From positions 186,001 through 250,000 of the forward strand of contig NZ_JAKRRY010000002.1 of NCBI RefSeq assembly GCF_026191675.1: 64,000 bases of DNA, written 5' to 3'. Made by a program: the position numbers and the translations under genes. Shown one piece after another: positions 10,498 to 23,131 of this stretch; the first letter of the stretch is position 1; each line of letters opens with the position of its first letter. Under the pieces are notes generated by a model. It saw only the letters and a list, made by a program, of their open reading frames with translations, did no database searches and was not told the origin of the DNA. The stretch is from Vibrio qingdaonensis (GTDB taxonomy: Bacteria > Pseudomonadota > Gammaproteobacteria > Enterobacterales > Vibrionaceae).

Positions 10498-12099
10498 ATG
10501 AACTTAATCGATTTTGCTTCCTCACCATTGTCATTGCTGCCGCCGATCGTAGCTTTGAGTTTGGCTATTATCACACGTCGCGTTTTACTCTCTTTAGGAG
10601 TAGGTATTGTTCTCGGTGCCTTCCTTCTTAATGATTACTCTGTTGCCAATGCCGCAGGTTACGTCTTTGATACTGTTTCTGGTGTCATCATTGAAGACGG
10701 TGGCTTGAATCTTTGGAATATGAGTATCGTCGGCTTCTTATTGTTGCTTGGTATGATGACGGCACTCCTCACCTTATCCGGTGGTACAAAAGCATTTGCT
10801 GAATGGGCGCAGTCTCGCGTAAAAAGCAAGCGCGGTTCCAAATTACTGGCAGCATTCCTTGGCGTTTTCATTTTTGTTGATGACTACTTTAACAGCCTTG
10901 CGGTTGGCGCCATTTCACGCCCAGTAACGGATCGCTTTTATGTGTCACGTGCGAAGCTTGCCTACATTTTAGACTCGACAGCCGCCCCAATGTGCGTATT
11001 GATGCCTGCTTCTAGCTGGGGCGCTTATATCATGACGATTGTCAGTGGCATCCTAATTAGTCATGGTATTACTGAATACTCGGCAATTGGTGCTTATGTT
11101 CGACTCATTCCAATGAATTTTTATGCTGTCTTTGCGTTACTAATGGTGTTTGCTGTAGCTTGGTTCCAACTTGATGTTGGTCCAATGCGTAAACATGAGA
11201 TGCGCGCTAAGCAAGGGATTGGTTTTGATCATGACCAAGAAAACGACGCAAAAGAAGCACACGAACTAAACGAAGAGCTTGATATTAAAGAAAGCGACTT
11301 TGGGTCAGTATCTGATCTTGTTCTTCCTATCGTCGTGCTTATCTTTGCCATGGTCGGAGCGATGCTATTTACGGGTAGCCAAGCCCTAGCTGCTGACGGC
11401 CTAGCGTTTAATATGTTAGGGGCATTTGAAAATACCGATGTAGGTATGTCACTGATTTACGGTGGCAGTGCTGGTCTTGCAATGGCGATTTATACGGTAG
11501 TGAAGCAAAAGCTAGCCGTAAAAGATATCGCACTAACGATGTGGATTGGTGCTAAATCGATGTTTGGTGCAATTCTGATCTTGTTCTTTGCATGGTCAAT
11601 TGGCTCTGTGATTGGCGATATGAAGACCGGTGCTTACTTGTCGTCTACCGTTCAAGGCAATATAGATGTTCATTGGTTGCCGGTGATTTTGTTCCTATTG
11701 GCTGGCTTGATGGCATTTTCAACCGGTACGTCATGGGGTACGTTTGGCATTATGTTACCAATTGCGGGTGACATGGCTGGTGCGACGGATATCGCTATGA
11801 TGTTACCAATGTTAGGTGCGGTACTGGCTGGTTCGGTATTTGGTGACCACTGTTCACCCATTTCAGATACGACGATTTTGTCTTCAACAGGTGCTCGTTG
11901 TAATCACATTGACCACGTATCGACTCAGTTGCCATATGCATTGTCCGTCGCTGTTGTGTCTTGCGTCGGTTTCATCGCGCTAGGTATGACAAATTCGGTT
12001 TGGATATCATTCGCTGCAGCTAGCGTAACCTTTGTATTAGTTTGTTGTGTACTTTCTGCGCTATCTAAAGCTCGAATGACAAAAGACGTTAAAGCGTAA
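10498..12099 (+). CDS. NhaC-family transporter, candidate lysine transporter LysW
   Basis: A 533-residue protein with about 11-12 membrane segments, of the NhaC Na+/H+ antiporter superfamily. Conserved-looking parts are FIFVDDYFNSLAVGA, LDSTAAPMCVLMPASSWGAY and FGDHCSPISDTTILSSTGA. A polar loop with many acidic residues lies near residues 240-265. The lysine riboswitch directly upstream makes lysine the most likely substrate. NhaC-type genes under L-box control were proposed as lysine transporters (LysW) in Shewanella and Vibrio by comparative genomics. The ATG at 10498 is preferred to the TTG three codons earlier. A terminator follows it. Confidence 0.85.
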   Translation: MNLIDFASSPLSLLPPIVALSLAIITRRVLLSLGVGIVLGAFLLNDYSVANAAGYVFDTVSGVIIEDGGLNLWNMSIVGFLLLLGMMTALLTLSGGTKAFAEWAQSRVKSKRGSKLLAAFLGVFIFVDDYFNSLAVGAISRPVTDRFYVSRAKLAYILDSTAAPMCVLMPASSWGAYIMTIVSGILISHGITEYSAIGAYVRLIPMNFYAVFALLMVFAVAWFQLDVGPMRKHEMRAKQGIGFDHDQENDAKEAHELNEELDIKESDFGSVSDLVLPIVVLIFAMVGAMLFTGSQALAADGLAFNMLGAFENTDVGMSLIYGGSAGLAMAIYTVVKQKLAVKDIALTMWIGAKSMFGAILILFFAWSIGSVIGDMKTGAYLSSTVQGNIDVHWLPVILFLLAGLMAFSTGTSWGTFGIMLPIAGDMAGATDIAMMLPMLGAVLAGSVFGDHCSPISDTTILSSTGARCNHIDHVSTQLPYALSVAVVSCVGFIALGMTNSVWISFAAASVTFVLVCCVLSALSKARMTKDVKA

Positions 12100-12129
12100 C
12101 TGATATCTTTTATCGTGATGAGTAGATTA

Positions 12130-12156
12130 AAAAGAGCCTATTAGGGCTCTTTTTTT
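12130..12156 (+). terminator. Terminator after the lysine transporter gene
   Basis: AAAGAGCC and GGGCTCTTT pair around a short loop and are followed by a T-run. Confidence 0.88.
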
Positions 12157-12303
12157 GACTCGCTGCAACGAGAATGACATCGTGAGTGCGTCCAATTGGG
12201 TTCGAACTAGATTAAATTTTAAAAAACTGCAAATTAATTGTTGAAAATTTAACTGAGCTTAGTTAGTGTGAAGTCACAGCTTAAAAGGAATCGCCAAATA
12301 ACT

Positions 12304-12354
12304 ATGCGTAATAACGATATGAACATTCATCATCACCATCATCACCCAATCTAG
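12304..12354 (+). CDS. hisL: his operon leader peptide
   Basis: A 16-codon frame, MRNNDMNIHHHHHHPI, with six consecutive histidine codons just before the end. It is followed by the attenuator hairpin and hisG. Translation speed through the His codons reports the supply of charged tRNA-His and decides whether the terminator forms. A possible AAGGA lies rather far upstream (about 14 bp). Confidence 0.93.
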   Translation: MRNNDMNIHHHHHHPI

Positions 12355-12461
12355 TCTTTCGGGAGATGCACGCATACCTGAGAGCTAAAAAAACTCTCGG
12401 TGGTTCGAAGCAAGATTTAAGAATTTAACCCTCGGGAGACTAAAGCTCCCGAGGGTTTTTT
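12355..12461 (+). promoter_or_regulatory. his operon attenuator
   Basis: After the leader peptide come a GAGAG/CTCTC hairpin near 12382-12402 and then a 12-pair terminator stem. AACCCTCGGGAG at 12427-12438 pairs with CTCCCGAGGGTT at 12446-12457, followed by TTTT. CTTTCGGGAG near 12355-12370 resembles one terminator arm and can take part in the alternative antiterminator fold. This is the classic his attenuation layout. Confidence 0.9.
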
Positions 12462-12506
12462 CGTTTTATAATTTAAGAAATCAATAATTTGCACAGGGAT
12501 ACAGCA

Positions 12507-13403
12507 ATGCAATCACAACGCCTAAGAATCGCAATTCAAAAGAAAGGTCGTCTTAGCAGAGACAGCCAAGACCTACTAAAAAAATGTGGAGTGAAGTTCA
12601 ATGTCATGGGTGAGCGCCTTGTGGTTCATTCACTAAATATGCCAATAGATTTGTTATTGGTGCGTGATGATGACATTCCTGGGCTCATCATGGATGGTGT
12701 CGTTGATCTGGGCTTTATTGGTGAAAATGAATTAGAAGAAGTGCGTTTAGACCGTATAGCACTGGGTGAGCCCAACGAATTTCTTACGTTGCGCCGTCTC
12801 GATTTTGGTGGATGCCGTTTATCCATTGCGATTGATAAAGACGAAACGTATAACGGACCACAAGATTTGGCAGGTAAGCGCATTGCCACAACATACCCTC
12901 AACTTCTGAAATCTTATATGGATGAGCAAGGCGTGAACTTCAGTGCATGTATGCTAACCGGTTCGGTAGAAGTGGCCCCCCGAGCTGGGCTTGCTGATGC
13001 GATTGCCGACTTAGTTTCAACAGGCGCAACGCTAGAAGCTAACGGCTTAAAAGAAGCGGAAGTGATTTTCCGTTCTAAAGCGACGCTGATTCAGCGTAAA
13101 GGTGAGTTTGATGCGGATAAGTTAGCGCTGATTGAAAAGCTGCTGACGCGTATGCAAGGTGTGCAGCAAGCGAAAGAATCCAAGTACATTATGCTACATG
13201 CCCCAGTTGAAAAATTAGAACAGATTAAAGCGTTGCTGCCTGGTGCAGAAGATCCAACGGTATTACCGCTATCTACTGACAAAGAGCGTGTTGCCGTTCA
13301 TTTAGTCAGTACCGAAAACTTGTTCTGGGAAACAATGGAAGGCTTAAAAGAACTGGGTGCGAGTTCAATACTCGTGCTGCCAATTGAAAAAATGATGGGG
13401 TAA
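12507..13403 (+). CDS. hisG: ATP phosphoribosyltransferase HisG
   Basis: First enzyme of histidine synthesis, joining ATP and PRPP and feedback-inhibited by histidine. The 298-residue length is that of the long form with a C-terminal ACT-like regulatory domain. Visible motifs are [20 protein letters not shown] and [15 protein letters not shown] with the PRPP loop [14 protein letters not shown]. The C-terminus [15 protein letters not shown] matches E. coli. The start at 12507 gives [16 protein letters not shown]. Confidence 0.97.
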   Translation: MQSQRLRIAIQKKGRLSRDSQDLLKKCGVKFNVMGERLVVHSLNMPIDLLLVRDDDIPGLIMDGVVDLGFIGENELEEVRLDRIALGEPNEFLTLRRLDFGGCRLSIAIDKDETYNGPQDLAGKRIATTYPQLLKSYMDEQGVNFSACMLTGSVEVAPRAGLADAIADLVSTGATLEANGLKEAEVIFRSKATLIQRKGEFDADKLALIEKLLTRMQGVQQAKESKYIMLHAPVEKLEQIKALLPGAEDPTVLPLSTDKERVAVHLVSTENLFWETMEGLKELGASSILVLPIEKMMG

Positions 13404-13408
13404 AGACT

Positions 13409-15759
<2,351 letters not shown>

Positions 15760-15786
15760 CAGAGCATACTGACAAGGAATTTTATA

Positions 15787-16860
15787 GTGAGCAATCAACA
15801 AAAAATCTTATTTATCGACCGCGATGGCACGCTGATTGTCGAGCCGCCCGTTGATTTTCAAGTCGATCGTTTGGATAAGCTGAAATTAGAACCGTATGTG
15901 ATCCCAAGTTTGTTGGCATTGCAAAATGCGGGTTACCGACTCGTGATGGTAACCAATCAGGACGGACTGGGTACCGACAGTTATCCCCAAGCTGATTTTG
16001 ATGCGCCACAAGATATGATGATGGAAATCTTTGAATCGCAAGGCGTCAAGTTTGACGATGTCCTTATTTGCCCGCACTTCGATGAAGACAACTGTTCATG
16101 CCGCAAGCCAAAGCTGGGTATGGTGAAAGAGTATTTACAAAGTGGCAAGGTCGATTTTAAAACATCGGTTGTTATCGGTGACCGAGAGACCGATTTGCAG
16201 CTTGCCGAAAATATGGCAATTCGTGGCATCCAATATCATCCACAAACGATGGGCTGGAGAGAGATCCTAAAAGATCTCACGGTTAACGCTCGTACAGCAG
16301 AAGTCATAAGAACGACAAAAGAAACCGACATTAAGGTGTTAGTTAACCTTGATGAAGCCGGTGGCAACGAGATTTCGACCGGAATGGGCTTCTTCGATCA
16401 TATGTTGGATCAAATTGCCACACACGGCGGTTTCCAAATGAAAATTGATGTGAAAGGTGATCTACATATCGATGATCATCACACGATTGAAGATACGGCG
16501 TTGGCACTCGGTCAGGCGCTGAAAGAAGCGTTAGGTGATAAGCGTGGTATTGGTCGGTTTGGATTCAGTTTACCGATGGATGAATGTTTAGCGCAATGTG
16601 GACTCGATTTGTCTGGACGTCCATACCTGAAATTTGAAGCGGAATTTTCCCGCGAACAAGTTGGCGATTTATCTACGGAGATGGTCGTGCACTTCTTCCG
16701 TTCGCTAACGGACACTTTAGCGTGTACGCTGCACCTTTCGTCATCAGGCCACAACGATCACCACATTATTGAGAGCCTCTTCAAAGCATTTGGTCGAACC
16801 TTACGTCAGGCGATTAAAGTGGAAGGTACCGAGCTCCCGAGCAGTAAAGGGGTGTTGTAA
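15787..16860 (+). CDS. hisB: Bifunctional histidinol-phosphatase / imidazoleglycerol-phosphate dehydratase HisB
   Basis: A 357-residue fusion. An N-terminal HAD phosphatase domain (nucleophile motif FIDRDGTLI, zinc-binding [15 protein letters not shown], residues 1-165) is joined to a C-terminal dehydratase domain. The dehydratase carries the metal-binding motifs [16 protein letters not shown] and [10 protein letters not shown]. The fusion is typical of Enterobacteriaceae and Vibrionaceae. The GTG start has AAGGA upstream, and the stop overlaps hisH (TAATG). Confidence 0.97.
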   Translation: MSNQQKILFIDRDGTLIVEPPVDFQVDRLDKLKLEPYVIPSLLALQNAGYRLVMVTNQDGLGTDSYPQADFDAPQDMMMEIFESQGVKFDDVLICPHFDEDNCSCRKPKLGMVKEYLQSGKVDFKTSVVIGDRETDLQLAENMAIRGIQYHPQTMGWREILKDLTVNARTAEVIRTTKETDIKVLVNLDEAGGNEISTGMGFFDHMLDQIATHGGFQMKIDVKGDLHIDDHHTIEDTALALGQALKEALGDKRGIGRFGFSLPMDECLAQCGLDLSGRPYLKFEAEFSREQVGDLSTEMVVHFFRSLTDTLACTLHLSSSGHNDHHIIESLFKAFGRTLRQAIKVEGTELPSSKGVL

Positions 16861-17483
16861 TGGCTAAAGCAGAACAAAAAGTCGTTATTATTGATACTGG
16901 TTGCGCCAATGTATCTTCGGTTAAGTTTGCGATTGAGCGCCTTGGTTACCAGGTCACAATATCAAAAGATGCCGATATCGTCCTTGCCGCCGATAAACTG
17001 TTTTTACCCGGTGTCGGCACGGCGAGCGAGGCGATGAAAAACCTCGAACAACGGGATCTTATTGAACTTGTGAAAAAGGTCGAGCAACCGCTGCTCGGAA
17101 TTTGTTTGGGCATGCAGCTGCTTGGAAAACTCTCACAAGAGAAAGGGCAAAAAGCGGACGAAATAGTTGAATGCCTAGGGCTTTGCTCTGGCGAAGTTAA
17201 AAAACTGGAAACTGGTGACTTACCCTTACCACACATGGGCTGGAATACCGTGAAGGCGGATGAAGGAAATCCTTTATTCTCGGGTATTGAAGATTCTGAG
17301 TATTTCTACTTTGTGCATAGCTTTGGTATGCCAGTAGGTGATTATACCATTGCGCAGTGTGATTATGGTTTCCCTTTTAGTGCTGCTATCCAAAGTGGAA
17401 ACTATTATGGTGTGCAATTTCACCCAGAGCGCTCGTCTAAAGCTGGCTCAAAGCTAATCCAGAATTTTCTTGAGTTGTTATAA
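16860..17483 (+). CDS. hisH: Imidazole glycerol phosphate synthase glutaminase subunit HisH
   Basis: A 207-residue class I glutamine amidotransferase that makes ammonia for the cyclase HisF. The nucleophile elbow is [10 protein letters not shown] and the His/Glu pair is in [10 protein letters not shown]. HisH works only as a heterodimer with HisF, yet no hisF follows in this locus. Both the 126-bp gap to hisA and the missing hisFI are unusual for a Vibrio his operon. Confidence 0.96.
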   Translation: MAKAEQKVVIIDTGCANVSSVKFAIERLGYQVTISKDADIVLAADKLFLPGVGTASEAMKNLEQRDLIELVKKVEQPLLGICLGMQLLGKLSQEKGQKADEIVECLGLCSGEVKKLETGDLPLPHMGWNTVKADEGNPLFSGIEDSEYFYFVHSFGMPVGDYTIAQCDYGFPFSAAIQSGNYYGVQFHPERSSKAGSKLIQNFLELL

Positions 17484-18350
<867 letters not shown>

Positions 18351-18371
18351 CAGCCAGCAAGTCACCAAAAT

Positions 18372-18402
18372 AAAAACAGCACGTCTAATGTGCTGTTTTT
18401 TT
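18372..18402 (+). terminator. Terminator closing the his operon after hisA
   Basis: AAAAACAGCAC pairs with GTGCTGTTTTT around a seven-base loop and is followed by more T. It lies 21 bp after the hisA stop, so transcription ends before any hisF or hisI could be read. Confidence 0.9.
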
Positions 18403-18820
18403 ATGCGTGCAAGATAGCGTCGACCAACAAAACGCTACTCAAGTCTCACTTCTATCAATAAGCGGGTAGATCATAAGTTCTGCTAATAATGGATAAGTTA
18501 GGCTAATGTACTAATTATCCATCAAGTTAATAGGCATAAACTCCAATATTGACTGGTTTTATGTAACATTTTGGAAATATATCAAATTGATTTTGATAAT
18601 GAACGCTAAGTGACTAGATTTGCATCTATCGGCTACTATTATTCACAAAGTCGAGGTTAAAGCACTTTAACATGCATATTTTCTCAGTTATAATCGCTGA
18701 ATTAGCGAGTATATTAGGTTAATAATTTGTTGCAAACCGCACTTTGTAGTGCTAGCTTGTATCGAATATCAAAAGGTCGGAGTACCTTCGCAGTCAATAA
18801 AATACAGGGAGCACAAGCGC
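18403..18820 (+). other. Intergenic region upstream of the amino-acid ABC importer
   Basis: 418 bp, AT-rich, without recognisable hisF or hisI remnants in any frame that I could see. A weak promoter, TTGCAA, 17 bp and TAGCTT, lies near 18730-18760. I looked for ArgR boxes and found only a half-site-like TTATTCA near 18640, which is not convincing. Confidence 0.45.
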
Positions 18821-19591
18821 ATGAATGATGTACCAGCGCTGGACATAAAAGAACTGCACAAGACGTTTGGTCAAAATGAAGTTTTAAAGGGGATTTCCCT
18901 TACCGCTCATAAAGGTGATGTCATTTCAATCATTGGCTCATCGGGCTCTGGAAAAAGTACATTTCTTCGCTGCATTAACCTTCTAGAAACACCGACTCAG
19001 GGCGAAATCTGGGTAAACGGTGAACTGATTCAAATGAAAAATAATCGCTCTGGCGAATCTGTGCCTGTCAATGAAAAGCAGGTGCAGCGTATTCGTTCAC
19101 GTCTTGCGATGGTATTTCAAGGGTTCAATTTGTGGTCTCACATGACGGTACTAGAGAACGTCATCGAAGCACCCATTCATGTACTGGGTGTCCCTAAAGC
19201 TCAAGCTATTGAAAACGCAGAATTACTTCTTAAAAAGGTCGGTCTTTACGAACGCAAAGATTACTATCCGGGTCATCTATCTGGTGGTCAACAACAACGA
19301 GCAGCCATTGCGCGTGCACTTGCTGTTGAACCTGAAGTCATGTTGTTTGACGAGCCGACCTCTGCACTGGACCCTGAGCTTGTTGGGGAAGTCTTAGGTG
19401 TTATGCGTGACCTAGCCGAAGAAGGGCGAACAATGCTAGTAGTAACACATGAAATGGCATTTGCACGTGATGTGTCTAACCACGTGATGTTTCTTCATCA
19501 AGGGCTGGTGGAAGAGCAGGGCGATCCTGCGCAGCTTTTTACTACACCAAAATCGGAACGTTTAAAACAATTTATCTCTTCGATATATTAA
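18821..19591 (+). CDS. Basic-amino-acid ABC importer, ATP-binding subunit
   Basis: A 256-residue PAAT-family ATPase. Walker A is GSSGSGKST, the Q-loop is in MVFQGFNLWSHMT, the signature is LSGGQQQR, Walker B is VMLFDEPTSALDP and the switch is VTHEMAFARD. It is close to HisP, AotP and ArtP in wording, notably NLWSHMTVLENVIEAPIHVLG, and its length fits HisP. It powers uptake of arginine, ornithine, lysine or histidine; which one cannot be told from sequence alone. The start at 18821 has AGGGAG 10 bp upstream. The order ATPase, binding protein, two permeases is that of artPIQM. Confidence 0.9.
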   Translation: MNDVPALDIKELHKTFGQNEVLKGISLTAHKGDVISIIGSSGSGKSTFLRCINLLETPTQGEIWVNGELIQMKNNRSGESVPVNEKQVQRIRSRLAMVFQGFNLWSHMTVLENVIEAPIHVLGVPKAQAIENAELLLKKVGLYERKDYYPGHLSGGQQQRAAIARALAVEPEVMLFDEPTSALDPELVGEVLGVMRDLAEEGRTMLVVTHEMAFARDVSNHVMFLHQGLVEEQGDPAQLFTTPKSERLKQFISSIY

Positions 19592-19711
19592 TTTGAGAGC
19601 ATCTCTATTTTGAGTGCCGCTCAAAATAACGATAAAAAGCAACACAACACAACACAATACAAAAACAAAATAATGTAAGTTAGAAATAATCTAAATCACA
19701 GGAGTATGGAA

Positions 19712-20482
19712 ATGAAAAAGTGGTTATTAGCAGCAGCGATTGTTGCAACAGCAGCAACTGGGGTAGCGCAAGCAAAGGAATGGAAAACAGTGCGTTTTGG
19801 CATTGAAGGTGCGTACCCTCCGTTTAGCTGGACAGAAGCTGATGGGTCATTAAAAGGTTTCGACGTTGACATGGCGAATGCGCTTTGTGAAGAGTTGAAA
19901 GCAAAATGTGTCATCGTTCCTCAAGATTGGGATGGCATTATTCCTTCGTTATTGGCTCGTAAATATGACGCAATCATTGCTGCAATGTCGATTACTGAAG
20001 AACGTAAAAAGAAAATCGATTTCACCGGCAAATACGCACTGATCCCGAACAAATTTATTGCTAAGAAAGGCGCTGGTATTGATTTTGAAAATCTAAATGG
20101 CGTCAAAATCGGTGTGCAACGTGCAACCACTCATGATAAATATCTCACGGACAACTTTGGCGACAGCGTTGAAATTGTACGTTATGGATCATTCGATGAA
20201 GCGTACCTTGATTTAGGTAATGGTCGTATTGCTGCTGTCCTTGGTGATGCGTCAGCATTGGAAGACGGCGTACTTAAGAAAGAAGGCGGAGAAGCATACG
20301 AATTCGTTGGTCCTTCTTTAACGGATCCAAAATGGTTTGGTGACGGCTTCGGTATCGCAGTACGTAAACAAGATAAGGACCTCACTAAGCAATTGGATGC
20401 GGCAATCCTGTCATTACGTGAGAAAGGTATTTACCAAGATATCGCTGCAAAATACTTTAACTATGACGTATACGGTGAGTAA
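19712..20482 (+). CDS. Basic-amino-acid ABC importer, periplasmic binding protein
   Basis: A 256-residue solute-binding protein of family 3. The signal peptide MKKWLLAAAIVATAATGVAQA ends in AQA, cleaved before KEWKTVRFG. Family motifs are GIEGAYPPFSW at the N-terminus, GFDVDMANALCEEL, and GVQRATTHDKYL in the hinge region; the aromatic and acidic residues fit arginine/ornithine/histidine binders. The second ATG (19712) is chosen because AGGAG lies 7 bp upstream. A hairpin terminator follows before the permease genes. Confidence 0.9.
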   Translation: MKKWLLAAAIVATAATGVAQAKEWKTVRFGIEGAYPPFSWTEADGSLKGFDVDMANALCEELKAKCVIVPQDWDGIIPSLLARKYDAIIAAMSITEERKKKIDFTGKYALIPNKFIAKKGAGIDFENLNGVKIGVQRATTHDKYLTDNFGDSVEIVRYGSFDEAYLDLGNGRIAAVLGDASALEDGVLKKEGGEAYEFVGPSLTDPKWFGDGFGIAVRKQDKDLTKQLDAAILSLREKGIYQDIAAKYFNYDVYGE

Positions 20483-20509
20483 TTTACTTATCTAATTACG
20501 CTTTGATAA

Positions 20510-20536
20510 GGCTTGAGTGTTATCTCAAGCCTTTTT
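20510..20536 (+). terminator. Intra-operon terminator between binding protein and permeases
   Basis: GGCTTGAG pairs with CTCAAGCC around a six-base loop and is followed by TTTTT. It probably lets only part of the transcription continue to the permeases, or stabilises the upstream mRNA, giving an excess of binding protein. Confidence 0.8.
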
Positions 20537-20604
20537 ACCAAATAGGGCTCGATAACGTATTTGGTAAGTTTATCAATATTTAAGTTTCGCTGTTGGAAGA
20601 AGCT

Positions 20605-21345
20605 ATGCTCGATTTACAAGGATATGAAGCCTCAATTTTAAAAGGGGCGGTGTTGACGATAGAAGTAGCGGTACTGTCGCTCATTCTTGCCATGCTTTTG
20701 GGCATGTTAGGTGCGTTGGCTAAACTTGCTCCTTACCGTTGGGCACGTGCGATAGCCACGCTATATACAACCGTTATTCGCGGCATCCCAGATCTGGTGC
20801 TGATGATGTTGATCTTCTTTGGCGGGCAGATTCTACTAAATAATAGCCTGTATGCGGCCAATGAATGGCTCAATAACTGGTTTACATCCAGTGATCCTAA
20901 TCACGAGTGGACGTCATATTTACCCGATTATATTGATGTTTCGCCATTTATTGCCGGTGTTCTTACCATCGGTTTCATCTTCGGTGCGTACATGGCGGAG
21001 ACCTTTCGGGGCGCTATTATGGCCGTTGATAAAGGTGAAATGGAGGCAGCAAAAGCCTACGGTATGAGTGGACCAATGGCGTTTCGACGCATTTTATTGC
21101 CACAAATGATCCGACATGCATTACCCGGTTTCGGCAACAACTGGTTAGTACTATTGAAAACCACCGCACTTGTTTCCATCATTGGGTTGGAAGACATGGT
21201 ACGAGTGAGTTCGTTAGCGGCAGGATCGACTAAGATGCCATTTACGTTTTACATGACGGTCGCCCTAATATTTTTGTTTTTTACCGCAGTATCGACAGGC
21301 TTTCTCAAGCTGGTTGAGCGCAAATTCAGTATTCATACGAGGTAG
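20605..21345 (+). CDS. Basic-amino-acid ABC importer, permease subunit (ArtQ/HisQ type)
   Basis: A 246-residue inner-membrane permease with about five helices and the binding-protein-dependent EAA loop (EAAKAYGMSGPMAFRRILLPQMIRHALPG) that contacts the ATPase. A 20-residue polar insertion (near NNWFTSSDPNHEW) lies between helices 2 and 3. The ATG at 20605 is preferred over the TTG 12 bp earlier, with GGAAG upstream. It is followed 2 bp later by the second permease. Confidence 0.88.
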   Translation: MLDLQGYEASILKGAVLTIEVAVLSLILAMLLGMLGALAKLAPYRWARAIATLYTTVIRGIPDLVLMMLIFFGGQILLNNSLYAANEWLNNWFTSSDPNHEWTSYLPDYIDVSPFIAGVLTIGFIFGAYMAETFRGAIMAVDKGEMEAAKAYGMSGPMAFRRILLPQMIRHALPGFGNNWLVLLKTTALVSIIGLEDMVRVSSLAAGSTKMPFTFYMTVALIFLFFTAVSTGFLKLVERKFSIHTR

Positions 21346-21347
21346 AT

Positions 21348-22025
21348 ATGGACTTTTCTATCATTATCGACAGTTTTCCTGTTTACCTTGACGGACTATG
21401 GACGACGGCATGGCTGGTTTCATTGGCATTAGTGATTGGTTTGTGTGTTGCTATTCCGTTGGCGATTGCTCGTAATAGTAATAACTATTTGGCGATAGCA
21501 CCTTCGTGGGCATTTATCTATTTTTTCCGTGGTACGCCGTTATTAGTCCAGTTGTATCTTATTTACTATGGTATGGATCAGTTTTTCCCCGTCAAAGACA
21601 CGTTGTGGGAAAACGCATGGTTTTGTGCGTTAGTCGCATTTGTATTGAATACTTCAGCGTATACCGCGGAGATTATTCGAGGTGCCATTAATGGCTTACC
21701 AAAAGGGGAAGTTGAAGCGGCGAAAGCTTATGGGATGGGGTACTGGAAAACCTATCGTCGAATTATTTTGCCAAGTGCGCTACGTCGTGCGCTTCCTGCT
21801 TATAGTAACGAAGTGATCTTCATGTTACATGGTTCTGCCGTGGCTGGCATTGTCACTATTATGGATCTAACGGGAGCGGCAAGGTTGGTGAACGCTCGCT
21901 ATTATGCCCCTTTTGAGTCGTTTTTAGCCGCTGGTATGTTTTATATGGCGCTGACGTTTATCATTCTCTGGGTATTTAAAAATGCTGAGAAACGTTTCCT
22001 AGCGTATTTACGCCCATTAAGCTAA
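21348..22025 (+). CDS. Basic-amino-acid ABC importer, permease subunit (ArtM/HisM type)
   Basis: A 225-residue permease with about five helices, the FFRGTPLLVQLYLIYYG motif common in ArtM/HisM, and the EAA loop EAAKAYGMGYWKTYRRIILPSALRRALP. It pairs with the preceding permease to form the membrane channel. A strong terminator follows. Neighbourhood with a his operon that lacks hisFI makes histidine uptake an attractive but unproven role. Confidence 0.88.
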   Translation: MDFSIIIDSFPVYLDGLWTTAWLVSLALVIGLCVAIPLAIARNSNNYLAIAPSWAFIYFFRGTPLLVQLYLIYYGMDQFFPVKDTLWENAWFCALVAFVLNTSAYTAEIIRGAINGLPKGEVEAAKAYGMGYWKTYRRIILPSALRRALPAYSNEVIFMLHGSAVAGIVTIMDLTGAARLVNARYYAPFESFLAAGMFYMALTFIILWVFKNAEKRFLAYLRPLS

Positions 22026-22050
22026 TTTACTGAAATAGCAAATAAGTAAT

Positions 22051-22085
22051 AAAAAGCGCCGCGGTTGAATGCCGCGGCGCTTTTT
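22051..22085. terminator. Bidirectional terminator between the importer operon and xthA
   Basis: A long stem, AAAAAGCGCCGCGG with CCGCGGCGCTTTTT, around a seven-base loop. A-rich and T-rich ends on both strands suit two convergent genes. Confidence 0.92.
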
Positions 22086-22144
22086 CTATTGGCCTATGCC
22101 TCATGAGCGGATGCTATCTCGCTTTCTATAGCGCCACAGTAGCC

Positions 22145-22951
22145 TTATTTAAACGTCGACCAAATAGGTGCGTGATCAGAAGGTTTCTCGATGCCGCGCA
22201 GCTCGTAGTCAATACCCGCTTCGATACATCGGGTTGATAGCGATGGCGTCGCTAGCACGACATCAATACGTAGCCCTCTGTTATCAACAAATCCTTTTGA
22301 GCGATAGTCAAACCATGAAAATTGATCATCAACATTTGGGTGTAACTGGCGGAAAGTGTCAATAAAACCCCAGTCAAGCAGACGCTTTAGCCACTCTCGT
22401 TCTTCTGGTTGAAATGAGCATTTGCCCGTTTTGAGCCAGCGCTTTTGGTTAGGCGCGCCGATGCCAATATCTAAGTCAATCGGGCTGATATTAATATCAC
22501 CCATGATGATGACGTCGTCTTCAGGTGTATGGTATTCGTCTAAATAAGTCATTAAGTCGTTGTAAAACTGACGTTTATACGGGAACTTAGTTTCATGGGT
22601 GATGTTGTCACCCTGAGGAAAGTAACCATTGAGCACCGTTACTTTCTTGCCATTATCATTATCAAACGTCGCCATGATCATACGTTTTTGGTGGTCGTCA
22701 TTATCTGTAGGAAACCCGTATTGCACAGACGTTGGCTTTTGCTTACACAGCATGGCGACGCCATAGTGCGCTTTTTGACCATGAAAATAGACGTGATAGC
22801 CCATGGCTTCGACGTCTTCAATAGGAAAGGCATCATTGTGTACTTTGATTTCTTGTAGTCCGATGACATCGGGTTGGTGTTTATCAATGACGGCTTGCAA
22901 TTGATGCAATCGAGCTCTGAGTCCATTGATGTTAAAACTGATGACTTTCAT
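22145..22951 (-). CDS. xthA: Exodeoxyribonuclease III
   Basis: A 268-residue AP endonuclease and 3' to 5' exonuclease of the EEP fold, acting in base-excision repair. The N-terminal [14 protein letters not shown], the metal-binding QEIKV, the [13 protein letters not shown] motif and the catalytic SDHAPIW near the C-terminus are all present. It is a full-length single-gene unit, convergent with the importer operon. Confidence 0.96.
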   Translation of the reverse strand: MKVISFNINGLRARLHQLQAVIDKHQPDVIGLQEIKVHNDAFPIEDVEAMGYHVYFHGQKAHYGVAMLCKQKPTSVQYGFPTDNDDHQKRMIMATFDNDNGKKVTVLNGYFPQGDNITHETKFPYKRQFYNDLMTYLDEYHTPEDDVIIMGDINISPIDLDIGIGAPNQKRWLKTGKCSFQPEEREWLKRLLDWGFIDTFRQLHPNVDDQFSWFDYRSKGFVDNRGLRIDVVLATPSLSTRCIEAGIDYELRGIEKPSDHAPIWSTFK

Positions 22952-23131
22952 TGGAGATGGTCCTGTATTTTTTCCGATCCGATAACAGAAATATTAGCAT
23001 TGTCATAGAGATGGGTATACTTCAAATTATTGAGTTACAAGTGTAATAATGTTGTAATAAAAAGCTCAATAAAAAGGATGTTCTGTCGATAACATGCCTA
23101 CATGGATAACCGTTTGCGAAAAGGATGTATT

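Noticed and set aside
12304..12354. His-rich short frame as an artificial His tag
   Set aside because: Position before hisG, mixed CAT/CAC codons and the following attenuator show it is the natural hisL leader.
18630..18660. Possible ArgR box before the importer operon
   Set aside because: Only a TTATTCA-like half-site; the partner half has too many mismatches.
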